Positions 56,951 through 64,000 of a stretch of DNA of 64,000 bases are shown one piece after another. Both the position numbers and the translations under genes were made by a program. Source of the stretch: Candidatus Zhuqueibacterota bacterium (GTDB taxonomy: Bacteria > Zhuqueibacterota > Zhuqueibacteria > Zhuqueibacterales > Zhuqueibacteraceae); assembly GCA_003576975.1 (NCBI GenBank), contig QEVD01000001.1, positions 1 through 64,000 on the forward strand, written 5' to 3'. The notes below the pieces were generated by a model. That model did no database searches, was not told the origin of the DNA, and was given only the letters and a program-made list of their open reading frames with translations. Every line of letters begins with the position of its first letter. The stretch's first letter is position 1.

Positions 56951-56978
56951 CAACCTCTTTCTGGCTGAAAGAGGGTTG
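56951..56978 (-). terminator. Attenuator-like hairpin between rplL and rpoB
   Basis: On the minus strand CAACCCTCTTTC and GAAAGAGGTTG pair with one bulged base around a 5-base loop and are followed by TTGTTTTA, inside the 75-base rplL-rpoB gap. Enterobacteria have a partial terminator at the same place, which lowers rpoBC relative to L7/L12; this hairpin probably does the same. Confidence 0.7.
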
Positions 56979-57003
56979 AGTCAAAAGGGTTGGCTTACTT
57001 CAT

Positions 57004-57384
57004 TTATTTGATTTCGACGGTGGCGCCAGCTTCTTCCAACTGCGCTTTAATCTTCTGTGCTTCTTCCTTGTTCACCGCCTCTTTCAACGTCTTGGGCGCG
57101 CTGTCCACCAAATCTTTGGCTTCTTTCAAACCCAAACTGGTGAGGGTACGCACGACTTTGATGACGTTAATCTTGTTGGCGCCGGCGCTGGCTAGCACCA
57201 CGTCAAATTCGGTTTTCTCTTCGACTTGGGCTTGCGCCGGCATTGCACCGCCAGCTTGCGGCATCATCGCCACGGCCGGGGCTGCAGCAGACACGCCAAA
57301 CCGGTCTTCAATTGCCTTGACCAAATTTGATAGCTCAAGAACACTCATGTTCTCGATCGCCTGAATAAAATCATTCGTAGACAC
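57004..57384 (-). CDS. rplL: 50S ribosomal protein L7/L12
   Basis: A 126-residue stalk protein, present in several copies per ribosome, which recruits translation GTPases. The N-terminal dimer domain is [20 protein letters not shown], a Pro/Ala/Met-rich hinge follows ([20 protein letters not shown]), and the C-terminal domain has [20 protein letters not shown], then [20 protein letters not shown] and the end [20 protein letters not shown]. It follows rplJ by 73 bases. Confidence 0.98.
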   Translation of the reverse strand: MSTNDFIQAIENMSVLELSNLVKAIEDRFGVSAAAPAVAMMPQAGGAMPAQAQVEEKTEFDVVLASAGANKINVIKVVRTLTSLGLKEAKDLVDSAPKTLKEAVNKEEAQKIKAQLEEAGATVEIK

Positions 57385-57457
57385 AAAATCCTCCTTAAAA
57401 GAGTGGAAACTTCATGGATTCAACGGCGCCGCAGCGCGAACGGTTCTATGAAATTGA

Positions 57458-58018
57458 TTATTGCACACCCGCAGCTTCTTTTTTCTGATCTGCGACTGCA
57501 TTTAATGCATATGCCATTTTCCGGATGATGCCTTGCAGAGAATTTGCAAGACCCGTGACCGGCGCATTCATGCTGCCGAGCAAACGCGCCAGCAGCTCGT
57601 TGCGGCCCGGCAATTTGGAAATTTCTTCGGCGAATTTGCCGTCATAATACTGGCCCTCGAACACAAAGGCCTTGATTGTCGGTTTTTCACTTTTCTTGGT
57701 GAATTCGAGCAGCACTTTTGCCGGAGCTGCGGGATCACCCAAACCGAACGCAATGGCTGTCGTGCCTTCCAGGTGCGGCACGATGTCTTTCATGCCAACC
57801 TGAGTGGCCGCCAAGCGCGTGAGCGTATTTTTGCTCACAAGATAGTCCACGTTCGACTTGCGTAAATCGCGGCGCAGCCGGGTAATGGCCTCGACGGTCA
57901 AACCGGAATAGTCTGTGACAAAAACACTTTTTGCGGCTGACATCCGCGCGACGAGATCGGTTACGGCTTCTTGCTTCTCTGGCCGAATGGTTCTGGATTC
58001 TAACATGGTCGTGTTCAC
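57458..58018 (-). CDS. rplJ: 50S ribosomal protein L10
   Basis: A 186-residue L10, the base of the ribosomal stalk. It has [20 protein letters not shown] near the start, [17 protein letters not shown] and [20 protein letters not shown]. The start is uncertain: a GTG at 58018 ([15 protein letters not shown]) or an ATG four codons later at 58006; neither has a good ribosome-binding site. It follows rplA by nine bases. Confidence 0.95.
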   Translation of the reverse strand: MNTTMLESRTIRPEKQEAVTDLVARMSAAKSVFVTDYSGLTVEAITRLRRDLRKSNVDYLVSKNTLTRLAATQVGMKDIVPHLEGTTAIAFGLGDPAAPAKVLLEFTKKSEKPTIKAFVFEGQYYDGKFAEEISKLPGRNELLARLLGSMNAPVTGLANSLQGIIRKMAYALNAVADQKKEAAGVQ

Positions 58019-58027
58019 GCCTATACT

Positions 58028-58732
58028 TTATACTTTAAGTTCGCCCATCATCGCATTGCTGTCAATTGGAATGCCAGGGCCCATGGTGCTCGACAACGTG
58101 ATGCTGCGCACATATTGCCCCTTCGAAGAAGCCGGCTTCAACCGCACGACGGTTTCGATAAACATCCGCGCATTTTCCGCAATCTGCTGTTCACTGAAAG
58201 ACGCTTTGCCAATATTCACGTGCAGGATGCCCGACTTGTCGACGCGGAATTCGATTTTACCGGCCTTCACTTCCTTAACCGCCTGCCCCACGTCGAACGT
58301 GACGGTGCCACTCTTGGGATTTGGCATCAAGCCGCGCGGGCCGAGAACTTTACCGAGCTTGCCAACCTCTCCCATGACATCGGGCGTGGCAATGACAACG
58401 TCGAATTCGAACCACCCTTCGTTGATCTTTTTGATAAAGTCATCAAAACCGACATGATCGGCACCCGCGTCGCGCGCCTCCGCCTCTTTCACGGTTTTGC
58501 ACAACACCAACACGCGCACGGTTTTGCCCGTGCCGTGCGGCAACGAGACGGTGCCGCGCACAACCTGATCGGCATGCCGCGGATCAACGCCAAGACGCAT
58601 CGCCACTTCAATCGTTTCGTTGAATTTTGCCGTCGCCGTTTTTTTCAACAACGCCACGGCATCTTCCAACGAATACTCTTTGTTCGGCTCGACCAACTTG
58701 GCAAGTTCACGAAAACGACGACTATGATTCAT
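58028..58732 (-). CDS. rplA: 50S ribosomal protein L1
   Basis: A 234-residue L1 of the mobile stalk by the E site. It has [59 protein letters not shown] and [20 protein letters not shown], all classical. In many bacteria L1 represses its own operon with rplK. It follows rplK by 51 bases. Confidence 0.98.
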   Translation of the reverse strand: MNHSRRFRELAKLVEPNKEYSLEDAVALLKKTATAKFNETIEVAMRLGVDPRHADQVVRGTVSLPHGTGKTVRVLVLCKTVKEAEARDAGADHVGFDDFIKKINEGWFEFDVVIATPDVMGEVGKLGKVLGPRGLMPNPKSGTVTFDVGQAVKEVKAGKIEFRVDKSGILHVNIGKASFSEQQIAENARMFIETVVRLKPASSKGQYVRSITLSSTMGPGIPIDSNAMMGELKV

Positions 58733-58783
58733 ACAATTACCTTACCTGGAACCAACGTTGCATTTGATATTGATTTACGGACC

Positions 58784-59206
58784 TCAAGCGACTTCAATGC
58801 CCATGCTGCGCGCCGTGCCTTCGACCATGCGCATCGCAGCCTCAACGTCGTTGGCATTCAAGTCTTCCATTTTTGCTTGCGCGATCTGGCGCACCTGATC
58901 TTTGGTCACCTTGCCGATCTTGTTGCGATTCGGTTCGCCCGAGCCTTTGGGCGCACCCATCGACTTCAAAAGCAGTACTGCGGCGGGCGGTGTTTTCAAG
59001 ACAAACGTAAACGAGCGATCGGAATAAACCGTAATGATAACGGGAATAATCAGTCCCTGACGATCGGAGGTTTTGGCGTTGAAAGCCTTACAGAATTCCA
59101 TAATGTTGACGCCATGCTGGCCCAACGCCGGGCCTACGGGCGGAGCGGGATTTGCCTGCCCGCCGGGGATTTGCAATTTGATTTCCTTAACGACTTTTTT
59201 AGCCAT
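58784..59206 (-). CDS. rplK: 50S ribosomal protein L11
   Basis: A 140-residue L11, part of the GTPase-associated centre and thiostrepton site. It begins [20 protein letters not shown] with [20 protein letters not shown], and later has [20 protein letters not shown]. The Pro-rich thiostrepton contact region is normal. It follows nusG by 21 bases. Confidence 0.98.
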   Translation of the reverse strand: MAKKVVKEIKLQIPGGQANPAPPVGPALGQHGVNIMEFCKAFNAKTSDRQGLIIPVIITVYSDRSFTFVLKTPPAAVLLLKSMGAPKGSGEPNRNKIGKVTKDQVRQIAQAKMEDLNANDVEAAMRMVEGTARSMGIEVA

Positions 59207-59227
59207 GTGTGTCTATCTCCCGTGCGA

Positions 59228-59794
59228 TTATTTTTCTAACTCGATTTGCAGGAAATCCAACTCGACCGGTGTTGATCGGCCAAAAATACTGACCATCACC
59301 TTGGCCTTCTTTTTCTCTTCGTTAATTTCTTCCACAAAACCCGTAAAGTCCAGAAAAGGGCCATCCGTTACACGCACCGGATCGCCGACCTTAAAGGGCA
59401 CAGAAACGATTTCCTTGGATCGGCTTTCCTGCACGCGGCCTAAAATGCGATCGATTTCATCTTGACGGAGAGGCTGGGGTTTGTTTTTGGGGCCGACAAA
59501 ATTGGTAATCCCTGGGGTGTTTAGAATTAAATGCTGCGTGTCCTTGTCCAACACCATTTCGACCAACATGTAGCCAGGAAAGAACGTCTTATTTCGTACC
59601 CGTTTCTTTCCTTCTCTCATTTCGGTAACTTCTTCCGAGGGTATAAGCACGCCCGCCAGCCGGTCGGATAATCCCAAAGCCGCCGCTTCATTTTCCAAAT
59701 AGGCTTTCACCTTGCGCTCATGCCCGGAGAGAACATGAATCGCATACCATCTTTTGGCCGTGCTCTCGGTATTTTTTTCCGTGATATCTTCCAC
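59228..59794 (-). CDS. nusG: Transcription termination/antitermination protein NusG
   Basis: A 188-residue NusG, which binds RNA polymerase and couples it with Rho and with S10 on the leading ribosome. The NGN domain has [20 protein letters not shown] and [20 protein letters not shown] with [17 protein letters not shown], and the C-terminal KOW domain has [20 protein letters not shown] and [14 protein letters not shown]. It lies directly before rplK and 36 bases after secE. Confidence 0.98.
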   Translation of the reverse strand: MEDITEKNTESTAKRWYAIHVLSGHERKVKAYLENEAAALGLSDRLAGVLIPSEEVTEMREGKKRVRNKTFFPGYMLVEMVLDKDTQHLILNTPGITNFVGPKNKPQPLRQDEIDRILGRVQESRSKEIVSVPFKVGDPVRVTDGPFLDFTGFVEEINEEKKKAKVMVSIFGRSTPVELDFLQIELEK

Positions 59795-59830
59795 TGGGAT
59801 ATAGTCAGATATTGTAGAATCAACTTTAGG

Positions 59831-60031
59831 TTAACTGATCAGCCCATAGAGCTGTTGCACGCCCCACGAAAGCACGCGGTCGACCGCACCCGTGATAATC
59901 GCAAAGAAAAGAGTGACAACCAAAACCACCATTGTCGATTCTTTCAGGTTTTCGCGGCTGGGCCAGCTCACTTTGGTCATTTCGATTTTAATTTCGTCAA
60001 AAAATGTCTTGACCTTCTGCACTAGATTCAT
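59831..60031 (-). CDS. secE: Preprotein translocase subunit SecE
   Basis: A 66-residue single-membrane-segment subunit of the Sec translocon. The amphipathic helix KTFFDEIKIEMTKVSWPSRE, with the conserved KVSWPSRE motif, comes before the membrane helix VVLVVTLFFAIITGAVDRVL. This is the minimal single-helix form. It follows tRNA-Trp and precedes nusG. Confidence 0.96.
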   Translation of the reverse strand: MNLVQKVKTFFDEIKIEMTKVSWPSRENLKESTMVVLVVTLFFAIITGAVDRVLSWGVQQLYGLIS

Positions 60032-60070
60032 TTGGCGTCTCTCGTATTCAATACATCATTGACCATCAGA

Positions 60071-60147
60071 TGGCAGGCCTGGAGGGAATCGAACCCCCAG
60101 CCTCCGGTTTTGGAGACCGGCGCTCTAGCCAGTTGAGCTACAGGCCT
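60071..60147 (-). tRNA. tRNA-Trp(CCA)
   Basis: The minus-strand sequence folds into a full cloverleaf with a 7-bp acceptor stem AGGCCTG/CAGGCCT. The anticodon loop CTCCAAA between CCGGT and ACCGG gives anticodon CCA. The discriminator base is G and the CCA end appears to be encoded. It lies just ahead of secE, a place known from many genomes. Confidence 0.96.
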
Positions 60148-60158
60148 ACAGAGCACAC

Positions 60159-60308
60159 TTAACGCGATTCTTTGTGCATCGTATGTTTGTTGCAGAACCG
60201 GCAAAACTTTTTGAATTCTGCGCGCGCCGTATGCGTTTTCTTATTCTTCGTCATCGCATAGTTTCGGCGCTTGCACGTGCCGCATTCCAGAGTAATGTTT
60301 TCTCTCAC
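60159..60308 (-). CDS. rpmG: 50S ribosomal protein L33, zinc-binding form, GTG start
   Basis: A 49-residue L33 found by direct reading. GTG at 60306-60308 starts [20 protein letters not shown], and it ends [16 protein letters not shown]. Cys9, Cys12, Cys36 and Cys39 form the zinc ribbon of the C+ type. It lies between tRNA-Thr(GGT) and tRNA-Trp, just upstream of secE, its conserved place. The ribosome-binding site is weak (AAGG about 12 bases ahead). Confidence 0.93.
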   Translation of the reverse strand: MRENITLECGTCKRRNYAMTKNKKTHTARAEFKKFCRFCNKHTMHKESR

Positions 60309-60353
60309 GACTCTTCACGCCTTTTTGTAATATTCATGCCAAATTTGTTCAAG

Positions 60354-60426
<73 letters not shown>

Positions 60427-60438
60427 CAATCGTGCGAG

Positions 60439-60511
60439 AGCGGGAGACGGGACTTGAACCCGCGACCAACAGCTTGGAAGGCTGTGACTCTACCACCTGA
60501 GTTACTCCCGC
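60439..60511 (-). tRNA. tRNA-Gly(TCC)
   Basis: A 73-base cloverleaf on the minus strand with acceptor stem GCGGGAG/CTCCCGC. The anticodon loop CTTCCAA between ACAGC and GCTGT gives TCC. The CCA end is not encoded. A terminator-like hairpin lies just upstream, between this gene and tRNA-Tyr. Confidence 0.95.
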
Positions 60512-60577
60512 ATGCTTACCAGCATCCGAACTGCCCCTTGCTCACCCCTTTGCGCCACGACACGTGAATCCGTGAAA

Positions 60578-60598
60578 AATCCCGATAGAATCGGGATT
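60578..60598 (-). terminator. Terminator-like hairpin inside the tRNA cluster
   Basis: On the minus strand AATCCCGAT and ATCGGGATT form a perfect 9-bp stem with a 3-base loop, followed by TTTCACG (five consecutive T counting the end of the stem). It lies between tRNA-Tyr and tRNA-Gly. It could be a partial terminator or a processing signal that sets how much transcription reaches the downstream tRNAs and secE-nusG. Confidence 0.55.
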
Positions 60599-60665
60599 CG
60601 TTTGCTTACTTCATTTTTGTTTTCACAAACCATTGGAGCAAGAATGGCTCATGATAACGCACACA

Positions 60666-60747
60666 GTGGGGAGGGAAGGATTCGAACCTCCGAAGGCATA
60701 GCCAGCAGATTTACAGTCTGCCCCATTTGGCCACTCTGGAACCTCCC
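60666..60747 (-). tRNA. tRNA-Tyr(GTA)
   Basis: An 82-base class II tRNA on the minus strand with acceptor stem GGGGAGG/CCTCCCC, discriminator A and a long variable arm. The anticodon loop CTGTAAA between GCAGA and TCTGC gives GTA. The CCA end is not encoded. Confidence 0.95.
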
Positions 60748-60768
60748 CGGCAAAATCTCATTTCGTTG

Positions 60769-60841
60769 AGCCACCAGCAGGAATCGAACCCGCGACTTCC
60801 TCATTACAAGTGAGGCGCTCTACCTTCTGAGCTATGGTGGC
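60769..60841 (-). tRNA. tRNA-Thr(TGT)
   Basis: A cloverleaf of about 73 bases on the minus strand with acceptor stem GCCACCA/TGGTGGC. The anticodon loop CTTGTAA between CCTCA and TGAGG gives TGT. It is the first gene of the tRNA cluster, about 130 bases past the promoter at 60981-61008. The 3' boundary may be off by one base. Confidence 0.95.
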
Positions 60842-60980
60842 TATTAAAGGTCATGCATCGCCTTTGTCAAGAATTAAGACTCGCCACAAAATATCGCTCA
60901 GAACAAAAATATAAAAACTAACACCTTGAATAGGCGATTCCTTAACTTCAGTAAAACCGAATTTTAGGACATAGACTCGT

Positions 60981-61008
60981 AATATATAAAACTAAATGAT
61001 TTTGTCAA
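60981..61008 (-). promoter_or_regulatory. Sigma70-like promoter of the tRNA-secE-nusG-rpl unit
   Basis: On the minus strand TTGACA (61003-61008, full consensus) and TATATT (60981-60986) are separated by 16 bases, within an AT-rich stretch. It would begin transcription near 60974 and cover the whole tRNA cluster and the genes that follow. No other strong promoter candidate was seen upstream of tRNA-Thr. Confidence 0.75.
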
Positions 61009-61037
61009 GAAATATTTTGCCCCGCATTGCCTCGCGC

Positions 61038-61066
61038 ATTGCCTCATAAAAAATGTTACCGAAGGA
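61038..61066. repeat. Degenerate repeat, copy A
   Basis: The 29-base unit has TTGCCTCATAA, then a short spacer, ATGTTACC and AAGGA. It matches copy B at 61083-61112 at nearly all places outside the spacer. The preceding bases also repeat GCATTGCCTC (61024 and 61037). Confidence 0.7.
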
Positions 61067-61082
61067 TTTTGAAAAAAGGGGC

Positions 61083-61112
61083 GTTGCCTCATAATTCATG
61101 TTACCCAAAGGA
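61083..61112. repeat. Degenerate repeat, copy B
   Basis: Second copy: TTGCCTCATAA, spacer, ATGTTACC, AAAGGA; starts 45 bases after copy A. The pair lies 30-100 bases upstream of the promoter -35 box. Confidence 0.7.
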
Positions 61113-61212
61113 GCGGATTGACTTATAAAACGGTTTTAGCGGAAAGGTTTTAAACCAGGGAAGTACTTCTGCATAACTCTGTTACGAAAAATCTAAGTTA
61201 GATTCAATGTGG

Positions 61213-61234
61213 ATTACCTCATAAATGGGTAACA
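61213..61234. repeat. Degenerate repeat, copy C (partial)
   Basis: A shorter and more diverged copy: ATTACCTCATAAATGGGTAAC, which keeps CCTCATAA but has GGTAAC in place of GTTACC, giving a TTACC/GGTAA inverted pair of its own. Confidence 0.5.
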
Positions 61235-61331
61235 AACGATCAGCCCTAAGTCATTTTATTATGACCTATGCAAAATTGATATCAGCGTGCCACAGATAAC
61301 GAATTCTCGACAGAATTGCTTGAAAAAATGT

Positions 61332-61385
61332 TCCCAGCGGAAGAGCAAAATGTATGTTTCAACGAAACGACCTCATCCGCTGGGA
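61332..61385 (-). terminator. Terminator-like hairpin after the TonB receptor gene
   Basis: TCCCAGCGGA and TCCGCTGGGA are perfect 10-base inverted arms, with a 34-base loop that contains its own small hairpin GTTTCAACGAAAC. On the minus strand AACATTTTTTC follows. It starts about 50 bases past the receptor gene stop, so termination is likely though the loop is large. Confidence 0.55.
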
Positions 61386-61437
61386 GAAAATTTATTCAAT
61401 CACTATCGTGGTGATTTCAAAAGCATCAGCTCTAAAA

Positions 61438-63585
61438 TCATCGCCCTACGCCGAGTGTCATGCGAAATTCGCGACCAGGTATAGGATAACCCTCGATCAC
61501 CTGTATGTGTTCATCAGCCAGATTTCGAATTGCACCAGCTAGATAGATTTGATAGCCTCCCGTAAAATCAAACCTGTACGAGCCAAACAAATCAAGCAAA
61601 CGATAGCCCGGCAATGAAAACGAATTGTCTTGCCGTACGAAACGCCGGCTTACGAGCTGATATGTCGCACCCCACGTTCCACCAAAAATCTGTGCAGAAA
61701 AAGTGGCGTCAAATTTGTGATCGGGACGATACAGCAATCGCTTGCCTTGTGTCGCTGCATCATCGCCGTCGTCGATTGCACGCATTTTGGTGTAAGCCAG
61801 ACGAACATTAACCCGATCGCGCAACGAACGCCACGTCAATGCCGGTTCCAAGCCGGCGATTTTGGCGCGCGCAATATTTTGCGGCGAAAAACGGAAATTT
61901 TCATCCGGAATCCAACTAATGAGGTTTTCCAACTGCGTATGGAACACATCCAATGCCAATTGCCAATTTCCCGCGCGATTTGCGCTTTGCACCAACACGC
62001 CTCCATCAAACTGGGTGCCGACTTCCGGCCGCAAATTGGGGTTGCCCGCCGTGTATGGACTACTCGGCCAGAAAAGATCATTCATCGAAGGTACGCGAAA
62101 ACTTTTTCCGGCGCTGGCATGCCAGGAGAGCGTGAAATCTTTCTCCCATTTCCATACCAAGCTGATTTTGGGACTCGTTCGATTGCCGGAATCGCTGAAA
62201 TGATCGTAGCGCAACGCCGGGGTTATAGCCAGACTGATCAATGCGTTGTTGCGCACGCGATGCCAGCGCCATTCCGCTTGTACAAACGCGCTGCGCTGAT
62301 CGCGCTGCGGATTCTCGAGATCCGTGCTCTTGATTTCAAAATGCGCGATCTCCGCGCCGTAAAGAAAATCCCAGACCCCCAGGCGGCTGCGATTGTGCAG
62401 GAGTAACTCGCGTGCATCCACTGTATGGCGGCTGGCGCTGGGAAAAAATGGATCCGGGTTGGTATAGTCCTGCTCGAGATGCTGCAGGCTGCCCTGCACA
62501 TTAAAATTAAAAAGTTCACCCGTTTGCGCGGTGAAGCGCACCGCACTCATACGATTATTATCCTGCTGCTCGGCAGCGCTAGTTGGAAAACTCAGCGATC
62601 CCGCCACTTCGCGATCACTGTCAACGATTTGATGAAAAGCGCTCAGTCCAATGCGTTCGGAAATCGCGAAATCCCCGCGCGCATAAAAATCCTGCTTGTT
62701 GAGATGATTGTTTTGCAGGCGCGGTTGCGCCGCCAGTCCGGTGGGATAGTCGCCCTCCGTGCGCAAACGGCCATAAGCCAGCACACCGGAAATTTTTCCC
62801 ACACGCTGACTCAGCTTGATCCGGGCTGCGCCCGTGCCGTAATTGCCAACAGTATACTCTGCTTGCGGCGAAAAGTGCGCGGCGGGTGAGAGCGTGCGCA
62901 CATGCACGATGCCGCCCACCGCTTCACTGCCGTATTGCGCCGAAGCCCCGCTGCGCAATACTTCGACACTTTCCACCCCGAGCGTCGGCAGCAGATTGAG
63001 ATCGACCCAGCCGCCTTGCGGATTATTGATGCGGAAACCGTCTTGCAACACCAACACCTGACCTTCCGAGGCGCCGCGCAACGACACCGTTTTGATGCCG
63101 CTCAACCCGCCATAATCTTTGACGAGCAGCGATTGCATATGCGTCAATGTTTCGCCCACGTTGTGAGTGGTGAGCAAACGCGGCGTGTCCGTCGTGACCA
63201 GTTCAACCGGCGCCGGGCTATCGGCGGCAACTGCGGCATTACGTTTCGCCGTTACCGTCACTTCGTGAAAAAGCAGGCTGGTTGGGGTGAGTTGGATGCG
63301 GTGATTCCTATTGATTTCAGCAAGCGCCAAACGCTCGGATCGATACCCGATAAATCGAATGAGCAGCGAGTCATTCGGCTGCGTTGCGGATAGCTTGAAT
63401 TTTCCGGCCTCGTTGGTTACCACGCCTTGCCGTGAAGACATTAACAAAACCGTTGCCCCCGCGATCGGTTGCTTCGTCACGGCATCCACGACATTTCCGC
63501 GAATCGCTTCGCTTTGTTGCCCGCGCACAAACGAAGCCCACAGAAATACCGCGAACGTTGCACAACTGCCAGCGCGTTTGAACAT
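61438..63585 (-). CDS. btuB: TonB-dependent outer-membrane receptor, BtuB-like (cobalamin uptake)
   Basis: A 715-residue receptor. After the signal peptide (residues 1-22, ending Val-Arg-Gly) residues 25-105 form a carboxypeptidase-regulatory-like domain (AIRGNVVDAVTKQPIAGATV, then VTNEAGKFKLSA). Residues 110-235 are the plug domain, with VKDYGGLSGIKTVSLRGASE, then LVLQDGFRINNPQGG and EVLRSGASAQYGSEAVGGIV. The rest is a 22-strand barrel ending in a typical aromatic C-terminal pattern (YPIPGREFRMTLGVG). A cobalamin riboswitch in its leader makes B12 or a cobinamide-type corrinoid its likely cargo. GGAG lies just before the ATG at 63585. The symbol is used for function, not as proof of orthology. 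Confidence 0.85.
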   Translation of the reverse strand: MFKRAGSCATFAVFLWASFVRGQQSEAIRGNVVDAVTKQPIAGATVLLMSSRQGVVTNEAGKFKLSATQPNDSLLIRFIGYRSERLALAEINRNHRIQLTPTSLLFHEVTVTAKRNAAVAADSPAPVELVTTDTPRLLTTHNVGETLTHMQSLLVKDYGGLSGIKTVSLRGASEGQVLVLQDGFRINNPQGGWVDLNLLPTLGVESVEVLRSGASAQYGSEAVGGIVHVRTLSPAAHFSPQAEYTVGNYGTGAARIKLSQRVGKISGVLAYGRLRTEGDYPTGLAAQPRLQNNHLNKQDFYARGDFAISERIGLSAFHQIVDSDREVAGSLSFPTSAAEQQDNNRMSAVRFTAQTGELFNFNVQGSLQHLEQDYTNPDPFFPSASRHTVDARELLLHNRSRLGVWDFLYGAEIAHFEIKSTDLENPQRDQRSAFVQAEWRWHRVRNNALISLAITPALRYDHFSDSGNRTSPKISLVWKWEKDFTLSWHASAGKSFRVPSMNDLFWPSSPYTAGNPNLRPEVGTQFDGGVLVQSANRAGNWQLALDVFHTQLENLISWIPDENFRFSPQNIARAKIAGLEPALTWRSLRDRVNVRLAYTKMRAIDDGDDAATQGKRLLYRPDHKFDATFSAQIFGGTWGATYQLVSRRFVRQDNSFSLPGYRLLDLFGSYRFDFTGGYQIYLAGAIRNLADEHIQVIEGYPIPGREFRMTLGVGR

Positions 63586-63640
63586 AAAATCTCCTTACAG
63601 AAGAATTGAGGTTGGGGAGAGACGCGCCGGGAAGGAAATC

Positions 63641-63665
63641 GCGCAGGACGAAAAAATTCCTGCGC
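63641..63665 (-). repeat. Hairpin in the receptor-gene leader
   Basis: GCGCAGGA and TCCTGCGC form a perfect 8-bp stem with a 9-base A-rich loop (T-rich on the minus strand), between the riboswitch and the start codon. No T-run follows, so it may be an extra leader structure affecting translation rather than a terminator. Confidence 0.45.
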
Positions 63666-63731
63666 CTGGCAGGGAGGGATATGAAGCGACTGCTGCAAGC
63701 GCCGGCCTTCCCGCGAAGGCTCTCCGATTCA

Positions 63732-63754
63732 GTGAAGGACGCAATATCCTTCAC
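63732..63754 (-). promoter_or_regulatory. Hairpin directly after the riboswitch (possible expression platform)
   Basis: GTGAAGGA and TCCTTCAC form a perfect 8-bp stem with a 7-base loop immediately past the 3' end of the riboswitch. It has no T-run. It could be part of the switching structure, but the alternative pairing was not worked out. Confidence 0.45.
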
Positions 63755-63765
63755 GGAGATTAATC

Positions 63766-63934
63766 TCACAGGCAGGTCTCCTGACTTGCAGCTCGGCTAG
63801 CTCGATCTCATCTTCCCCTCGTGCTGAGAGTGATGAAATCGCCGAACAACACGCTGCTCACAGTTGCGGGGCAGTTGCCGATTCGCACGGCATTCCCTAT
63901 TCTTTCTGTTTCGCCTCAGCGAAGCAGAACACCC
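63766..63934 (-). promoter_or_regulatory. Cobalamin riboswitch
   Basis: The minus-strand leader holds the hallmarks of the B12 riboswitch: GGGAATGCCGTGCGAATCGG, then CAACTGCCCCGCAACTGTGA, a peripheral region, and near the 3' end the conserved AGTCAGGAGACCTGCC box. These match the consensus order and spacing of the family. It sits between a promoter at 63947-63975 and the BtuB-like receptor gene, which it is expected to repress when adenosylcobalamin or a related corrinoid is abundant. Confidence 0.93.
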
Positions 63935-63946
63935 ATGATGACGTTG

Positions 63947-63975
63947 AATATAGAAAACTCAATCGGACCAAACAA
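63947..63975 (-). promoter_or_regulatory. Promoter ahead of the cobalamin riboswitch
   Basis: On the minus strand TTGTTT (63970-63975) and TATATT (63947-63952) are separated by 17 bases. The start of transcription would be about 63940, just where the riboswitch begins. Confidence 0.6.
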
Positions 63976-64000
63976 CTGGATTTTTTGCTCGTCACGGTTG

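Larger units (their letters stand above)
60842..61437. other. Intergenic region upstream of the tRNA/secE unit
   Basis: A 596-base AT-rich gap between the tRNA cluster and the receptor gene, with no coding frame of note. It holds a sigma70-like promoter, three degenerate repeats and the receptor gene's terminator-like hairpin, each listed separately. The remaining parts (60871-60980 and about 61235-61330) show nothing that I can identify. Confidence 0.6.

Noticed and set aside
58115-59239. A 374-codon plus-strand frame across rplA and rplK
   Set aside because: Antisense to two invariant ribosomal genes, no ribosome-binding site, Phe/His/Arg-rich nonsense composition.
60842-60870. TTGACA-17-TTAATA promoter-like pair just ahead of tRNA-Thr
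   Set aside because: The -10 would abut the first base of the tRNA, putting the start inside it; the upstream promoter at 60981-61008 is better placed.
61024-61234. CRISPR-like array
   Set aside because: Only three diverged copies with unequal spacing, no leader and no cas gene.

Overview
The window looks like a chromosomal segment of a Gram-negative bacterium of the FCB group, most like a candidate-phylum relative of Calditrichota/KSB1. The reasons are a C-terminal Por-type (type IX secretion) sorting tail of the YQNYPNPFNPSTT type on one exported protein, a TonB-dependent receptor with an N-terminal carboxypeptidase-regulatory-like domain, several secreted beta-propeller proteins and lipoproteins, and a Gram-negative-style envelope. 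This placement is an inference from protein style; no rRNA gene is present to confirm it.

Region 1 (1-8.7 kb, mostly minus strand) is accessory. It holds the 3' end of rpe, a small DUF5678-like/retropepsin-like gene pair, an exported M23-type protein with a sorting tail, a beta-propeller protein, a PurD-like ATP-grasp enzyme, a PfkB-family kinase and a cytochrome-c/YncE-like lipoprotein. Region 2 (9-22.4 kb, plus strand) holds an M20 amidohydrolase coupled to a YfcC-family carrier, a polysaccharide deacetylase, a MerR-type regulator, a very large secreted six-hairpin-glycosidase-like protein, a sigma factor overlapping a membrane protein with two HX3CX2C (anti-sigma-like) motifs, and a short surface-polysaccharide set (O-antigen ligase, flippase, methyltransferase). 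Region 3 (22.4-27.9 kb, minus strand) has a FadL/PorV-like outer-membrane protein, a DNRLRE-type lipoprotein and the histidine-degradation pair hutU-hutI.

Region 4 (27.9-60.9 kb, all minus strand) is a continuous gene-expression supercluster. In transcription order it reads tRNA-Thr, tRNA-Tyr, tRNA-Gly, tRNA-Thr, rpmG, tRNA-Trp, secE, nusG, rplK, rplA, rplJ, rplL, rpoB, rpoC, rpsL, rpsG, fusA, tuf, rpsJ, rplC, rplD, rplW, rplB, rpsS, rplV, rpsC, rplP, rpmC, rpsQ, rplN, rplX, rplE, rpsZ, rpsH, rplF, rplR, rpsE, rpmD, rplO, secY, adk, map, infA, rpmJ, rpsM, rpsK, rpsD, rpoA, rplQ. A good sigma70-like promoter precedes the tRNAs, hairpins sit between rplL-rpoB and tuf-rpsJ, and a strong intrinsic terminator follows rplQ. 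The small genes rpmJ and rpmG (GTG start) were found by direct reading.

Region 5 (60.9-64 kb) has a repeat-bearing intergenic stretch and a BtuB-like TonB receptor preceded by a cobalamin riboswitch and its own promoter. No mobile element, CRISPR array or obvious defence system was seen. The least conventional parts are the DUF5678/retropepsin pair, the sigma/double-zinc-motif pair beside the polysaccharide genes, the PurD-like/PfkB neighbourhood, the 1306-residue secreted protein and the repeats near 61.0-61.2 kb.
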